Source of the DNA: Lachnospiraceae bacterium
Lineage (GTDB): Bacteria; Bacillota; Clostridia; Lachnospirales; Lachnospiraceae
Length of the DNA: 64,000 nucleotides
Direction: 5' to 3'
NCBI GenBank assembly: GCA_015057025.1
Contig: SVFD01000010.1
Span: forward strand, 1 to 64,000
Part shown: piece by piece, positions 9,294 to 18,477 of the stretch
How the letters are laid out: each line of letters starts with the position of its first letter
Numbering within the stretch: the stretch's first letter is position 1
Translations under genes and position numbers: made by a program
Notes under the pieces: generated by a model
Database searches by the model: none
The model's input: the letters and a program-made list of their open reading frames with translations, nothing else
Told to the model about the DNA's origin: nothing

Positions 9294-10232
9294 ATGTCAT
9301 TTTCACAGGAAGTAAAAGACGAACTTGAGAAGCAAATCGGTCAGGCACGGCATTGCCGTATTGCGGAGTTGGCAGTCATTTTGTTATCCTATGGGCGTAT
9401 TAATACGACAAAAATAGGAAAAATGCAGTTAGTAGTCTCAAGTGAACACGAAACAATTGTAAGAAAATACTTTACATTGTTGAAAAAAACCTTTAATATA
9501 GAGAATAACGTGTTAAAAACTGCTTTTTCGACAGAAAATGCCGGGCGTATGTTTGAAGGCATTTTGGAAGAAGATGAGCTTATTGTAACCATTTTAAAAG
9601 CGGTAAAAATGTGGGATGATGAAGAACATACCATGCATAAGCAGACAGATGTCTCTGATGTTTTATTAAAATCAGCCTGTTGTAAGCGTGCATATCTTCG
9701 CGGTTGTTTCCTTTGTGCAGGTTCCATGAGCGATCCGCAAAAAGGATATCATTTAGAGTATCTTTGTAATAATGAAGATATGGCAAATCAGCTTTTAAGA
9801 GTGATTGCTGATTTTGATGTGGAAGCTAAGATGGTACGCCGCAAAAAATATTATGTGGTGTATGTAAAAGAAGGTGCAGCCATTGTGGAATTACTGAATG
9901 TAATGGAAGCACATATCAGTCTGATGAATCTTGAGAATACCAGAATTTTGAAAGAAATCGGTAATCATACTAATCGTAAGGTAAATTGTGAGACTGCTAA
10001 TATTATAAAAGCTGTAAATGCGGCAAATAAGCAGATTGAAGACATTGAAAGGATTCGTGATTGTAAAGGGCTGGATAGTCTTCCTGCTTCTTTGAGAGAA
10101 ATGGCGCTGGTCAGACTTCAGTATCCGGATGCTCCCTTGGGAGAGCTTGGAAAGTATTTGGATCCGCCGATTGGGAAATCGGGTGTGAATCACAGATTAA
10201 GAAAATTAGGGGAAATAGCAGAAAAACTTTAG
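9294..10232 (+). CDS. whiA: DNA-binding protein WhiA
   Basis: 312 residues. It has the N-terminal degenerate LAGLIDADG-type domain (KSACCKRAYLRGCFLCAGS) and the C-terminal helix-turn-helix (LPASLREMALVRLQYPDAPL with KSGVNHRLRKL). It is a conserved Gram-positive DNA-binding protein that affects division and chromosome organisation. The gene lies directly behind rapZ. In Bacillus yvcK (glmR) lies between them, and here it is absent. Confidence 0.95.
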   Translation: MSFSQEVKDELEKQIGQARHCRIAELAVILLSYGRINTTKIGKMQLVVSSEHETIVRKYFTLLKKTFNIENNVLKTAFSTENAGRMFEGILEEDELIVTILKAVKMWDDEEHTMHKQTDVSDVLLKSACCKRAYLRGCFLCAGSMSDPQKGYHLEYLCNNEDMANQLLRVIADFDVEAKMVRRKKYYVVYVKEGAAIVELLNVMEAHISLMNLENTRILKEIGNHTNRKVNCETANIIKAVNAANKQIEDIERIRDCKGLDSLPASLREMALVRLQYPDAPLGELGKYLDPPIGKSGVNHRLRKLGEIAEKL

Positions 10233-10299
10233 TGATGAAACGAGAACTTTGTTGGGGGACAAAAGTGAGGTTCATGTGTAAAGATAAGGAGGAATGGAC

Positions 10300-10557
10300 A
10301 TGATTCAGAAGGATATTAAGATCAAATTGTCCGGCGGTCTTGAAGCAAGACCGGTAGCAGTTCTGGTTCAGGTTGCAAGTCAGTATGACAGCACAGTTTA
10401 TCTTCAGATTGATAATAAGAAGGTAAATGCAAAAAGTATCATGGGTATGATGAGTCTTGGTTTGAACACCGGTGAGGATGTAACTGTTTTGGTTGACGGT
10501 GCTGATGAGAAGGAAGCATTGGAAAATATCGAAAAGTACTTGAGTGGTGAAGAATAA
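10300..10557 (+). CDS. crh: Crh-like HPr paralogue (Glu15, Ser46)
   Basis: 85 residues from the ATG at 10300, which sits seven bases after AAGGAGG. An ATG at 10294 is only one base from that site. With this start, numbering matches HPr exactly: the PEP-phosphorylation site His15 is Glu (SGGLEARPVA), while the HprK target Ser46 is kept (NAKSIMGMMSL). Bacillus Crh has Gln15 and Ser46 and lies behind whiA, as here. It therefore probably serves regulation (CcpA partner after HprK phosphorylation) and cannot carry phosphate in the PTS. A terminator follows. Confidence 0.88.
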   Translation: MIQKDIKIKLSGGLEARPVAVLVQVASQYDSTVYLQIDNKKVNAKSIMGMMSLGLNTGEDVTVLVDGADEKEALENIEKYLSGEE

Positions 10558-10561
10558 AAAG

Positions 10562-10605
10562 AACGTGAAAAGGACACTAAAGTGTGTTCTTTTTCACGTT
10601 TTGGG
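10562..10605 (+). terminator. Terminator after the rapZ-whiA-crh unit
   Basis: AACGTGAAAAGGACAC pairs with GTGTGTTCTTTTTCACGTT around a TAAA loop with a few bulges, ending in TTTT. Confidence 0.75.
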
Positions 10606-10647
10606 CATATTTTAGCTTTAAGATGAAAGTATGCGGAGGTGTAGGCA

Positions 10648-11553
10648 ATGGAAATGAAGAAGCTTTTATTTATATATAATCCAAAATCAGGCACAGGAAA
10701 AATCAAGAGCAGATTGTCTGATGTCATTGACATGTGTGTAAAAGAAGGATATGAGGTTACAATCAGACCTACGCAGGCGCATTTGGATGCAATGGATTAT
10801 GTAGAAAAAAACGGCAAGCATTATGATAAAATTATCTGTAGCGGCGGTGACGGGACTTTGGATGAAGTGGTAAAAGGCTTGTTGGCCGGTGGATATGATA
10901 TTCCCGTTGGATACATACCGGCAGGCAGTACTAATGATTTTGCCGGGAGTTTAGGCATATCATCTATGACAATGAAAGCCGCAAAGACAGCAGTATACGG
11001 AACACCTTTTGCATGTGATATCGGAAAATTTAATCAGAATTATTTTGTATACGTTGCGGCTTTTGGGCTTTTAACAGAAGTTTCTTATGAAACAGATCAA
11101 AAGGTGAAAAATGTACTGGGTCATATGGCATATGTAGGCGAGGCAATAAGAAGTTTTTCACCCGGTAGTTTAAAAGCGTATAATATGAGTATTATTGCGG
11201 GCGACAGAATGATTAAGGATGATTTTATTTATGGTATGGTATCTAATTCCGCTTCTATAGGAGGAATGAAGATGTTGCCTACCAATGAAATTGCTTTGGA
11301 TGACGGTGAATTCGAAGTGCTTCTGGTAAAATATCCGAGAAACATAGAAGAAATTAATTTGATGGTTTCATCTCTTCTGGCCCAGGACCCTGATCCGGAA
11401 TATATTTATTATTTTAAAGCATCTCATTTGGAGGTGCATTCCGAAGAAAAAGTGGCGTGGACGTTAGACGGTGAGAATGGAGGGATGCATGAGGATGTGG
11501 AAATTGTAAATATTAATAAGGCATTTCGTATATGTATTCCCCAAAAGAAATAA
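10648..11553 (+). CDS. Diacylglycerol/lipid kinase family protein (DagK/YegS-like)
   Basis: 301 residues, with GGAGGT seven bases before the ATG. The N-terminal catalytic domain shows the family motif SGGDGTLDEV and the substrate-side PAGSTNDFA. The C-terminal half is the beta-sandwich domain with DDGEFEVLLV. Members phosphorylate diacylglycerol or related lipids with ATP at the membrane surface, so phospholipid turnover is likely. The exact substrate is not readable from sequence. It stands as a single gene between two transcription signals. Confidence 0.88.
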   Translation: MEMKKLLFIYNPKSGTGKIKSRLSDVIDMCVKEGYEVTIRPTQAHLDAMDYVEKNGKHYDKIICSGGDGTLDEVVKGLLAGGYDIPVGYIPAGSTNDFAGSLGISSMTMKAAKTAVYGTPFACDIGKFNQNYFVYVAAFGLLTEVSYETDQKVKNVLGHMAYVGEAIRSFSPGSLKAYNMSIIAGDRMIKDDFIYGMVSNSASIGGMKMLPTNEIALDDGEFEVLLVKYPRNIEEINLMVSSLLAQDPDPEYIYYFKASHLEVHSEEKVAWTLDGENGGMHEDVEIVNINKAFRICIPQKK

Positions 11554-11575
11554 TAAGCAATTATAAAAACAAAGA

Positions 11576-11604
11576 TTGTAACCCTTGAGGTATGATGTTA
11601 TAAT
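11576..11604 (+). promoter_or_regulatory. Promoter of the zinc-ribbon methyltransferase gene
   Basis: TTGTAA at 11576-11581, a 17-base spacer and TATAAT at 11599-11604, about 30 bases before the start codon. Confidence 0.7.
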
Positions 11605-11634
11605 TAACATGTCGACAGACAAAGGGGGTACGTT

Positions 11635-12906
11635 ATGGGGGAGAAAGTATCATATAAACAGATTTGGGAAGTAATTCAATTGCTAGATAAGTGCAGTGCC
11701 GGTGATGTAATTGCTTCTTTTTCTATTGATGATTTAAGAGGCATTAATACACTTGTAAAAAGTTATTCCGAGAATTACGCCGGGCAGATTGAGGGCGCTT
11801 TTGAACAAATCAAATTAGCAGGCGACGACGTTTTAACGCGCAAAAAAAAGATTGGTGAATGGATTACAAAATCCAAAAGTGTATGCGCCATGAAGTTAAG
11901 TATTGCATTAAACGGAAAGGAAAATGAAGAGATTCCGGAAGTGGTGGAAATTCTGGAATTTTATCTTGATACAGAACTGTCTGACAGTGTTAAGGCATTA
12001 GGATTATATAATACTGCGGCAACTTTTGCGTCAAGAGATGCGGAGCTTTGTTATGAGTTGCAGACAAAAGCATTTGAATTGTATCCGGAACTGGCTACTG
12101 TGTTTGGGATAGATTATGTATATGAACCACAATTGATTAAAGACCGGTATTTTGACATATGTCCGATTTGCGGAGGAGAAGAAGCCCATGGGCATTATTG
12201 TGTTCCACAGTTTGTGGGATTAAAAAAGGGAAGTTGCCTTGCTCCGGTTAAGTTGTGGAAAAAATGTCATAATTGTGGTAACTTGTACGCTTATAATTTC
12301 CCGGTAACGGAGATGGGAGAGATGAACGGACACTATACCAAAAAGTCAACATATTCCGTGATTGAGCCACGGTATGGTCTTCGGGTATATTCGGATATTT
12401 TTAATAAGTGTAAACAATATACAAGTGGAAATAAGTATCTTGAAATCGGCATTGGCGGTGGCGAAATGATAGCTGCAGCAATGGAGATGGGATATGATGT
12501 GGATGCAGTAGAAATCTGTAAAGAAGATTGCGAAAAAGTATCGTCTGTGTTAGGTATTGATATAAAGTGGTGTGATTTTGTACAATATGAAAATGATAAG
12601 GCATATGATTTGATTATTATGGGTGATGTTTTGGAACATGTGTCGGAACCGATTACGGCACTAAAGAAGGCGGTATCCATGTTGAATACCGGTGGGGTTC
12701 TTTGGTTATCTACTCCGAATTACAACAGTGGCTTTACAAGGCTGAAGAAGTTTACGGATGCGATGTGGAATCAGAAGAATCATTTTACATATTTTTCTTA
12801 CGAAACGTTACTTCCATTTTTGGAAGAGGTTGGGCTTGAAGTAAAAAGATATGATATAAGTAATCGATTTAACGGTTCGATGGAACTGTATTGTGTGAAG
12901 AAATAA
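11635..12906 (+). CDS. Class I SAM-dependent methyltransferase with zinc ribbon
   Basis: 423 residues, preceded by AAAGGGGG. Three parts can be seen: an all-helical N-terminal region (1 to about 165) that I do not recognise, a four-Cys zinc-ribbon-like section (C176, C179, C211, C214), and a C-terminal class I methyltransferase with motif I LEIGIGGGEMI at about 269-279, the acidic motif VDAVEICKED, MGDVLEHV and LWLSTPNYNS. The fold resembles UbiE/COQ5-type and sugar or O-antigen methyltransferases. The substrate is unknown. It has its own promoter and terminator, so it is a single-gene unit. Confidence 0.75.
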   Translation: MGEKVSYKQIWEVIQLLDKCSAGDVIASFSIDDLRGINTLVKSYSENYAGQIEGAFEQIKLAGDDVLTRKKKIGEWITKSKSVCAMKLSIALNGKENEEIPEVVEILEFYLDTELSDSVKALGLYNTAATFASRDAELCYELQTKAFELYPELATVFGIDYVYEPQLIKDRYFDICPICGGEEAHGHYCVPQFVGLKKGSCLAPVKLWKKCHNCGNLYAYNFPVTEMGEMNGHYTKKSTYSVIEPRYGLRVYSDIFNKCKQYTSGNKYLEIGIGGGEMIAAAMEMGYDVDAVEICKEDCEKVSSVLGIDIKWCDFVQYENDKAYDLIIMGDVLEHVSEPITALKKAVSMLNTGGVLWLSTPNYNSGFTRLKKFTDAMWNQKNHFTYFSYETLLPFLEEVGLEVKRYDISNRFNGSMELYCVKK

Positions 12907-12920
12907 AAGAAAATGTAATG

Positions 12921-12955
12921 AAAGGTGAGGTTATAAAACCTTGCCTTTTTGTTTT
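12921..12955 (+). terminator. Terminator after the methyltransferase gene
   Basis: AAAGGTGAGGTT pairs with AACCTTGCCTTT (two G-T pairs) around a short loop and runs into TTTTTGTTTT. Confidence 0.8.
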
Positions 12956-13149
12956 ACATTTCACCCTTGTTACATTTTCACAACAAATTTATGGAAACAA
13001 TAACCAAAAAAAATATATAAATATAACAAATTTGCATAAAAAACTTGTAATATCATATAGATTTTACTGTGAAAATGTATTAAAATGTAGAGTAGAATTT
13101 GGGGAAAACAGCGAAGAATAATTCGTGTATTACATAGGAGGTTACTTTT

Positions 13150-14238
13150 ATGATATCAAATCAGATTTTACAGAGTACCATTGACGGTATTAAGGGGATT
13201 ACCAGAGTGGACTTAACGGTGGCAGATGTGGATGGCAAAATTTTAGCAACGACCATGATGTCTCCCGGTAATTTTAGCGCAGTAATATTGGATTTTGCGC
13301 ATTCGCCTGCAGACAGCCAGGAAATTCAAAGCAGTCAGTTTTTTAAGATTTATGACGAGCAACAGCCGGAATATATTTTGATTTCGGCAGGAGCCGGAGA
13401 GAATTCCTATACCGTCGGAAAGATGGCGGCATTTCAGATTCAAACATTGTTGGTCGCTTATAAGGAGCGTTTTGATAAGGATAATTTTATCAAGAATCTG
13501 CTTTTAGATAATTTACTGTTGGTTGACATTTACGGACGTGCCAAGAGATTGCATATTCAGACGGATGCCAAACGTGTGGTAATGATTGTAGAGACCGGAA
13601 ACGGTAGGGACAATAATGCTCTTGAATTGGTAAAAACGGTTTTGGGAAATAACAATAAAGAATTTGTTACCGCAGTAGATGAGAATAATGTTGTCATTGT
13701 CAAGGATTTGACAGATGAGCAGAATAATAAAGATATTGATAAAACTGCTAAGGGTATTGTGGCCTTTTTACAGAAGGAAGGCTTAAAAGATGTACATATT
13801 GCATACGGAACCAGTGTCAATGAAATCAAGGATGTAAGCCGCTCTTACAAGGAAGCCAAGATGGCCCTGGACGTAGGCAAGATTTTCTTCAATGAAAGAG
13901 GCGTGATTGCTTACAGTGAACTGGGTATCGGACGACTGATTTATCAGCTTCCCATTCCTTTGTGCAAAATGTTTATTAAAGAAATTTTTGATGGCAAGAG
14001 CCCGGATGATTTTGATGAGGAAACCTTGGTTACCATTCACAAATTCTTTGAAAACAGTTTAAATGTATCCGAGACTTCAAGACAGTTATTTATTCATAGA
14101 AATACTTTAGTATATCGTTTGGATAAATTGCAGAAGAGTACGGGGCTGGATTTAAGGGTGTTTGAAGATGCCATTACATTTAAGATTGCTTTAATGGTAG
14201 TAAAGTATATGAAGTATATGGAAAGTTTTGAGTATTAA
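13150..14238 (+). CDS. CdaR/PucR-type helix-turn-helix regulator
   Basis: 362 residues with AGGAGG before the ATG. The N-terminus resembles the sugar-diacid-recognition domain of CdaR (ILQSTIDGIKGITRVDLTVAD). The C-terminus is the PucR-type helix-turn-helix (NVSETSRQLFIHRNTLVYRL). Such proteins are usually activators of catabolic genes. Here the next gene, ftsE, starts 14 bases after its stop, so it is probably co-transcribed with the FtsEX division genes. The inducer cannot be told. The 243-base spacer upstream is very AT-rich, and apart from the terminator at 12921 I see no clear signal in it. Confidence 0.82.
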   Translation: MISNQILQSTIDGIKGITRVDLTVADVDGKILATTMMSPGNFSAVILDFAHSPADSQEIQSSQFFKIYDEQQPEYILISAGAGENSYTVGKMAAFQIQTLLVAYKERFDKDNFIKNLLLDNLLLVDIYGRAKRLHIQTDAKRVVMIVETGNGRDNNALELVKTVLGNNNKEFVTAVDENNVVIVKDLTDEQNNKDIDKTAKGIVAFLQKEGLKDVHIAYGTSVNEIKDVSRSYKEAKMALDVGKIFFNERGVIAYSELGIGRLIYQLPIPLCKMFIKEIFDGKSPDDFDEETLVTIHKFFENSLNVSETSRQLFIHRNTLVYRLDKLQKSTGLDLRVFEDAITFKIALMVVKYMKYMESFEY

Positions 14239-14252
14239 AAGAGGAGAGCGAC

Positions 14253-14999
14253 ATGGCTAAGGAACAAAAAAAGAAACGTGCACGCAAAACAAACGCTGAT
14301 GCGGAGAAATATGTTATCAGCCTTGAAAATGTAAATAAGTCCTATGAGGATGGCGTGCCGGCGTTGACAGATATTAATTTAAAAATTACACCCGGCGAGT
14401 TTGTTTTTATTGCCGGGGACAGCGGCTCAGGTAAGTCCACATTGATTAAACTGCTTTTAAGGGAAGTAAGAGTCAACAGTGGAAACGTAAATGTCAGTGG
14501 ATATGATTTGGTTCATATGAAGAGAAAAGAAGTACCGATGTTCCGCAGAAATTTAGGTATCGTTTTTCAGGATTTCCGTTTGTTAAAAGACCGTAATGTT
14601 TACGAGAACGTTGCATTTGCCCAAAGAATCGTTCAGAAATCAGAGAGAGAAATTCGCAAGAATGTGCCCAGCATTTTATCTACGGTAGGACTTGCCGGCA
14701 AGTATAAAGCAAAGCCGAAGCAATTATCCGGTGGTGAACAGCAGAGAGTGGCACTTGCAAGGGCGTTGGTGAATAAGCCTTCCATTCTTTTGGCGGACGA
14801 GCCTACAGGTAATTTGGATCCCAGAAATTCCAATGAAATTATGCATCTTTTGGAGAAGATTAACGAAAATGGTACTACTGTGGTTGTAGTAACCCATAAT
14901 CGCGAAATTGTCAATGAAATGCAGAAGCGTGTAATTACTCTGAAGAAGGGTGTTATTGTAAGTGATGAGGAAAAAGGCGGATATATAGATGAGGATTAG
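14253..14999 (+). CDS. ftsE: Cell-division ABC transporter ATPase FtsE
   Basis: 248 residues, with a Lys-rich extension of about 18 residues before the ABC domain. Walker A GDSGSGKST is at 55-63, followed by VFQDFRLL, the signature LSGGEQQRVALARA and Walker B ILLADEPTGNLD. With FtsX it gates peptidoglycan hydrolases at the division site (family knowledge). The end overlaps ftsX by 11 bases, which implies translational coupling. Confidence 0.95.
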   Translation: MAKEQKKKRARKTNADAEKYVISLENVNKSYEDGVPALTDINLKITPGEFVFIAGDSGSGKSTLIKLLLREVRVNSGNVNVSGYDLVHMKRKEVPMFRRNLGIVFQDFRLLKDRNVYENVAFAQRIVQKSEREIRKNVPSILSTVGLAGKYKAKPKQLSGGEQQRVALARALVNKPSILLADEPTGNLDPRNSNEIMHLLEKINENGTTVVVVTHNREIVNEMQKRVITLKKGVIVSDEEKGGYIDED

Positions 15000-15882
15000 T
15001 ACATTTTTTTATACGTTAAAACAGGGAATTATAAGTATTTTCAGGAATAAATGGTTTACACTGGCTTCTTTAGCAACAATCAGTGCCTGTCTATTTATAT
15101 TCGGTATTGCATATTCCCTTATGGTAAATTTTCAATATATGATAAAAACAGCGGAAGAGGCTGTATCCATAACTGTTTTCTTTGATGAGGGGATTACGGA
15201 AGAGAGAATTGCTGAGATAGGAAATATTATAGATTCCCGTACAGAGGTGGATCATAAGGTTTTTGTATCGGCTGATGAAGCATGGGCAGAATTTTCTCAG
15301 GAACTGGGAGAGGCAGCAGAGGGAATTACAGAGAATCCCTTGGCTAATTCAGCAAATTACGAAATTTATTTAAATGATGTATCTGCACAGGGAAAACTGG
15401 TAAAATATTTAGAGCAGGTTGAGGGTGTGCGAAAAGTAAATAAGTCGGAATTTACGGCTAATATGTTTACCGGAGTAAATTCATTGGTGACTTATGTGTC
15501 AATCGGTATGATTGCTATCCTGCTGGCGGTATCGGTATTTTTAATCAGTAATACAGTAACTATCGGTATTTCCGTACGTAAAGAAGAAATTACGGTTATG
15601 AAGTATATCGGAGCAACGGACTTCTTTGTAAGAGCTCCTTTTGTGTTTGAAGGTATGATTATCGGATTAATCGGTGCCGCAATTCCTTTGGCTTTGATAT
15701 ATTACATTTATGTATTTGCATTAAAGTTTTTAGCAGAGAAGTTTGCGTTTTTATCCAATCTTTTGGTAACCCTGCCGGCAAAGGATGTTTTTATTGTATT
15801 GATTCCGGTTTCACTTCTTATCGGTGTGGGCATTGGTTTCTTTGGAAGCTTTTTTACAGTAAGAAAACATTTAAAAGTATAA
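14989..15882 (+). CDS. ftsX: Cell-division permease-like protein FtsX
   Basis: 297 residues. One membrane segment near the N-terminus (about 25-45), a large extracytoplasmic loop to about 165, then three further membrane segments. This is the FtsX/MacB topology. The typical YIGATDFFVRAPF coupling helix is present. It transmits ATP hydrolysis by FtsE to a wall hydrolase outside, for which the next gene is the obvious partner. Confidence 0.95.
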   Translation: MRISTFFYTLKQGIISIFRNKWFTLASLATISACLFIFGIAYSLMVNFQYMIKTAEEAVSITVFFDEGITEERIAEIGNIIDSRTEVDHKVFVSADEAWAEFSQELGEAAEGITENPLANSANYEIYLNDVSAQGKLVKYLEQVEGVRKVNKSEFTANMFTGVNSLVTYVSIGMIAILLAVSVFLISNTVTIGISVRKEEITVMKYIGATDFFVRAPFVFEGMIIGLIGAAIPLALIYYIYVFALKFLAEKFAFLSNLLVTLPAKDVFIVLIPVSLLIGVGIGFFGSFFTVRKHLKV

Positions 15883-15903
15883 TATCGGGAAGCAAGTTTA
15901 AAG

Positions 15904-17133
15904 ATGAAAAAGAACATAAAAAGATTTTGTATAAAAGGAATTTTGTTCTGCTTAATGGTGGGAACCATGATTTTATTTATGGATAATAAGGCGTTTGCTA
16001 ATCGAATTTCTGAGCTGGAAGCCAGCATTCAGGAAAAGCAGGAAGCGATTGATGCAGCAGAAGATGAAAAGGATGCATTATCGTCCAGTCTTTCTGATGT
16101 GGAAGCCATTAAAGCGGAATTGGAACAAAGTAAAGCAGATCTGACTTCTTATGTTGCACAGCTGGATGCGCAGGTGGCGGAAATAGAAGCCAATATTGAA
16201 AGCCTGACAACCCAGATTGCAGAAAAAGAAGAGGAGATTGAAGAGACGAAGGAAGAACTTGCGGAGGCAGAGGCGGATGAAGCTGAGCAATACGAGGCTA
16301 TGAAGAATCGTATTCAAAGTCTTTATGAACAGGGAGATACCTATTATCTTGAAATGCTTGCTTCTTCCGGAAGTTTTGCAGATTTTCTGAATAAATTGGA
16401 TTATATTGAACAATTATCAAAATACGATAACAATATGCTGATAGAATATCAGGGTATTGTAGAGTATGTAAGTCTTTGTAAAGAGCAGCTTGAAGTTGAG
16501 CAGGAAGTGTTGAATGAAACCAAGGAGGCTGCCGAGGCAGAGCAATTGGTATTAGAAGACTTAATCAGTGACAAGCAGGAAGAAATACTAGCATATGAGG
16601 CGGATATTTCACAGAAAGAGGTAGTAATTGCGGCATACGAAGAAGAAATTGCAGCACAGACTGCGATTATTGAAGAATTGGAAGCTTCAGTTGCGGCAGA
16701 TCGTGAAAGCTTGTGGGGCGAGCGCGTTTATAATGGCGGATTGTTCTGCTGGCCGGCGCCATCTTATACACGTATTTCAGATGATTATGGTTATCGACAG
16801 CACCCCATTTTGAATGTACAGCAATTTCATACAGGAGTGGATATGGCTGCTCCCGGAGGAACTCCTATTTTAGCAGCATATGACGGAGTGGTTGTGCAGG
16901 CGGCGTATAATTCATCCATGGGAAATTATGTTATGATTGATCATGGAAGTGAGTTGTATACTATCTATATGCATGCACAGAAACTGATGGTAAGTGCAGG
17001 TGAAGAGGTAAGCCGCGGTGAGCAGATTGCAACGGTGGGGACCACGGGACGAAGCACCGGTAATCATTTGCATTTCAGCGTACGCTTAAACGGTAGCTAT
17101 GTGAGTCCTTGGGGATATATCGAAAAGCCTTAA
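15904..17133 (+). CDS. EnvC/PcsB-like M23 peptidoglycan hydrolase
   Basis: 409 residues. A signal peptide (about 1-33) precedes a long Glu/Ala-rich coiled coil (about 34-275) that would contact FtsX, and then a C-terminal M23 (LytM) domain. The zinc ligands are intact: H309 and D313 in FHTGVDMA, and H390 in HLHF (H388-L-H390). It should therefore be an active endopeptidase and not a pure activator like E. coli EnvC. It is 21 bases behind ftsX and is probably the hydrolase controlled by FtsEX. Confidence 0.92.
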   Translation: MKKNIKRFCIKGILFCLMVGTMILFMDNKAFANRISELEASIQEKQEAIDAAEDEKDALSSSLSDVEAIKAELEQSKADLTSYVAQLDAQVAEIEANIESLTTQIAEKEEEIEETKEELAEAEADEAEQYEAMKNRIQSLYEQGDTYYLEMLASSGSFADFLNKLDYIEQLSKYDNNMLIEYQGIVEYVSLCKEQLEVEQEVLNETKEAAEAEQLVLEDLISDKQEEILAYEADISQKEVVIAAYEEEIAAQTAIIEELEASVAADRESLWGERVYNGGLFCWPAPSYTRISDDYGYRQHPILNVQQFHTGVDMAAPGGTPILAAYDGVVVQAAYNSSMGNYVMIDHGSELYTIYMHAQKLMVSAGEEVSRGEQIATVGTTGRSTGNHLHFSVRLNGSYVSPWGYIEKP

Positions 17134-17234
17134 GACTGTTGTATGTTTTTCAAGGAATTGCATATTATGTTTGTTTTAGAAATATGTATAAAAATGAGCA
17201 GTAGAAACATTTAGTAGAAAGATGTAGGAAGAAT

Positions 17235-18428
17235 ATGAATAATAAAGGAAAAATAAAATATTTTTCATTAGGGCTTTTGGTAGCAACGCTTTGGTTTTTG
17301 GTACTGGGCGGTATTATTTTATTAATAAGCAGTATTGGTTTCCTTCATAAAGGGAAACAGGTTGGCGCAGTAACAGACCAGAATGTAGAAAAAATGACAT
17401 ATTTTCAGGAATTGTTGAAAACCTATTATTATGAGGATGTTACGGAAGAAGAACTTGCAGACGGAGTACTATATGGGTTGATGGAAACAGTAGGAGATCC
17501 ATATACATGTTATTATTCGGCAGAAGAGATGGAAGATTTAACGGCTGATATTGAAGGCATTTTTCATGGAATCGGTGCATATCTTGAAATGGATTATGAT
17601 GCAGGATATGCTAAGATCAGCGGTATTATTGAAGGGACACCGGCCAGCCAATCGGATATTAAGGTTGGTGACTATGTAGTAAAGGTTGATGGTGTTGATA
17701 CTTATGAAATGACGTTGACGGATGTGGTTGCCATGATTCGAGGAGATGCCGGGACACAGGTGGTTTTAACACTTAACCGCGGCGGTGAGGAATTGGAAGT
17801 AACTGTTACACGCCAGAATATTGAGACACCTACAGTTGAATATGAATTGTTGGAAAATGACATTGCATATATCACTGTTACCGAATTTGATGATATTACT
17901 CCGGCGCAGTTTTCAGAGGCACTTACACAGATGGAAACCGATAATGCCAAAGGTCTGATACTGGATCTTAGAGGTAATCCCGGCGGTAGCCTGGCAGCAG
18001 TAGTAGAAATGTGTGAGATGATTCTTCCGGAAGGAATGATTGTTTATACCGAGGATAAGTATGGTCAGCGTTCTGAATATCGATGTAAAGGAGAAAATGA
18101 ATTAGATATTCCCATGGTTGTTTTGATTGATGGCGGTTCTGCCAGTGCTTCGGAGATTATGGCAGGAGCAATTAAGGATTACGGTACCGGTACATTAGTC
18201 GGCACTACAACTTATGGTAAAGGTGTGGTTCAAAAGATTTTTACCTATGAGGATGGTTCGGCGGCGAAGATAACAGTCAGCAAATATTATACACCTAACG
18301 GATACAACATTCATGGTGTGGGAATCGAACCGGATGTAGAGGTTGAATTTGATGCAGATTTGTATTTGGATGAGGAAAGAGATAATCAGCTGGAAAAAGC
18401 CATAGAAGTTATGAATGAAAAACTTTAG
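17235..18428 (+). CDS. S41 family carboxy-terminal processing protease (CtpA-like)
   Basis: 397 residues. An N-terminal membrane anchor (about 12-36), an N-terminal helical part, a PDZ domain (about 110-195, with VGDYVVKVDG) and the S41 catalytic domain with LRGNPGGSL, the nucleophile segment GGSASASEI (about 300-308) and the Lys segment TTYGKGVVQ. It acts outside the membrane and in Firmicutes is often linked to wall-hydrolase turnover or spore signalling. The position behind ftsEX and the M23 hydrolase suggests it trims or degrades that hydrolase, which is inference. Confidence 0.92.
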   Translation: MNNKGKIKYFSLGLLVATLWFLVLGGIILLISSIGFLHKGKQVGAVTDQNVEKMTYFQELLKTYYYEDVTEEELADGVLYGLMETVGDPYTCYYSAEEMEDLTADIEGIFHGIGAYLEMDYDAGYAKISGIIEGTPASQSDIKVGDYVVKVDGVDTYEMTLTDVVAMIRGDAGTQVVLTLNRGGEELEVTVTRQNIETPTVEYELLENDIAYITVTEFDDITPAQFSEALTQMETDNAKGLILDLRGNPGGSLAAVVEMCEMILPEGMIVYTEDKYGQRSEYRCKGENELDIPMVVLIDGGSASASEIMAGAIKDYGTGTLVGTTTYGKGVVQKIFTYEDGSAAKITVSKYYTPNGYNIHGVGIEPDVEVEFDADLYLDEERDNQLEKAIEVMNEKL

Positions 18429-18477
18429 GATTGATAGAATAATTTATAAGATGTGATATCAGATAATCCGACAAGAT

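Noticed and set aside
12891-13121. Possible small protein of 76 residues on the plus strand
   Set aside because: It overlaps the methyltransferase end and reads through its terminator and the AT-rich spacer, and it has no ribosome site.
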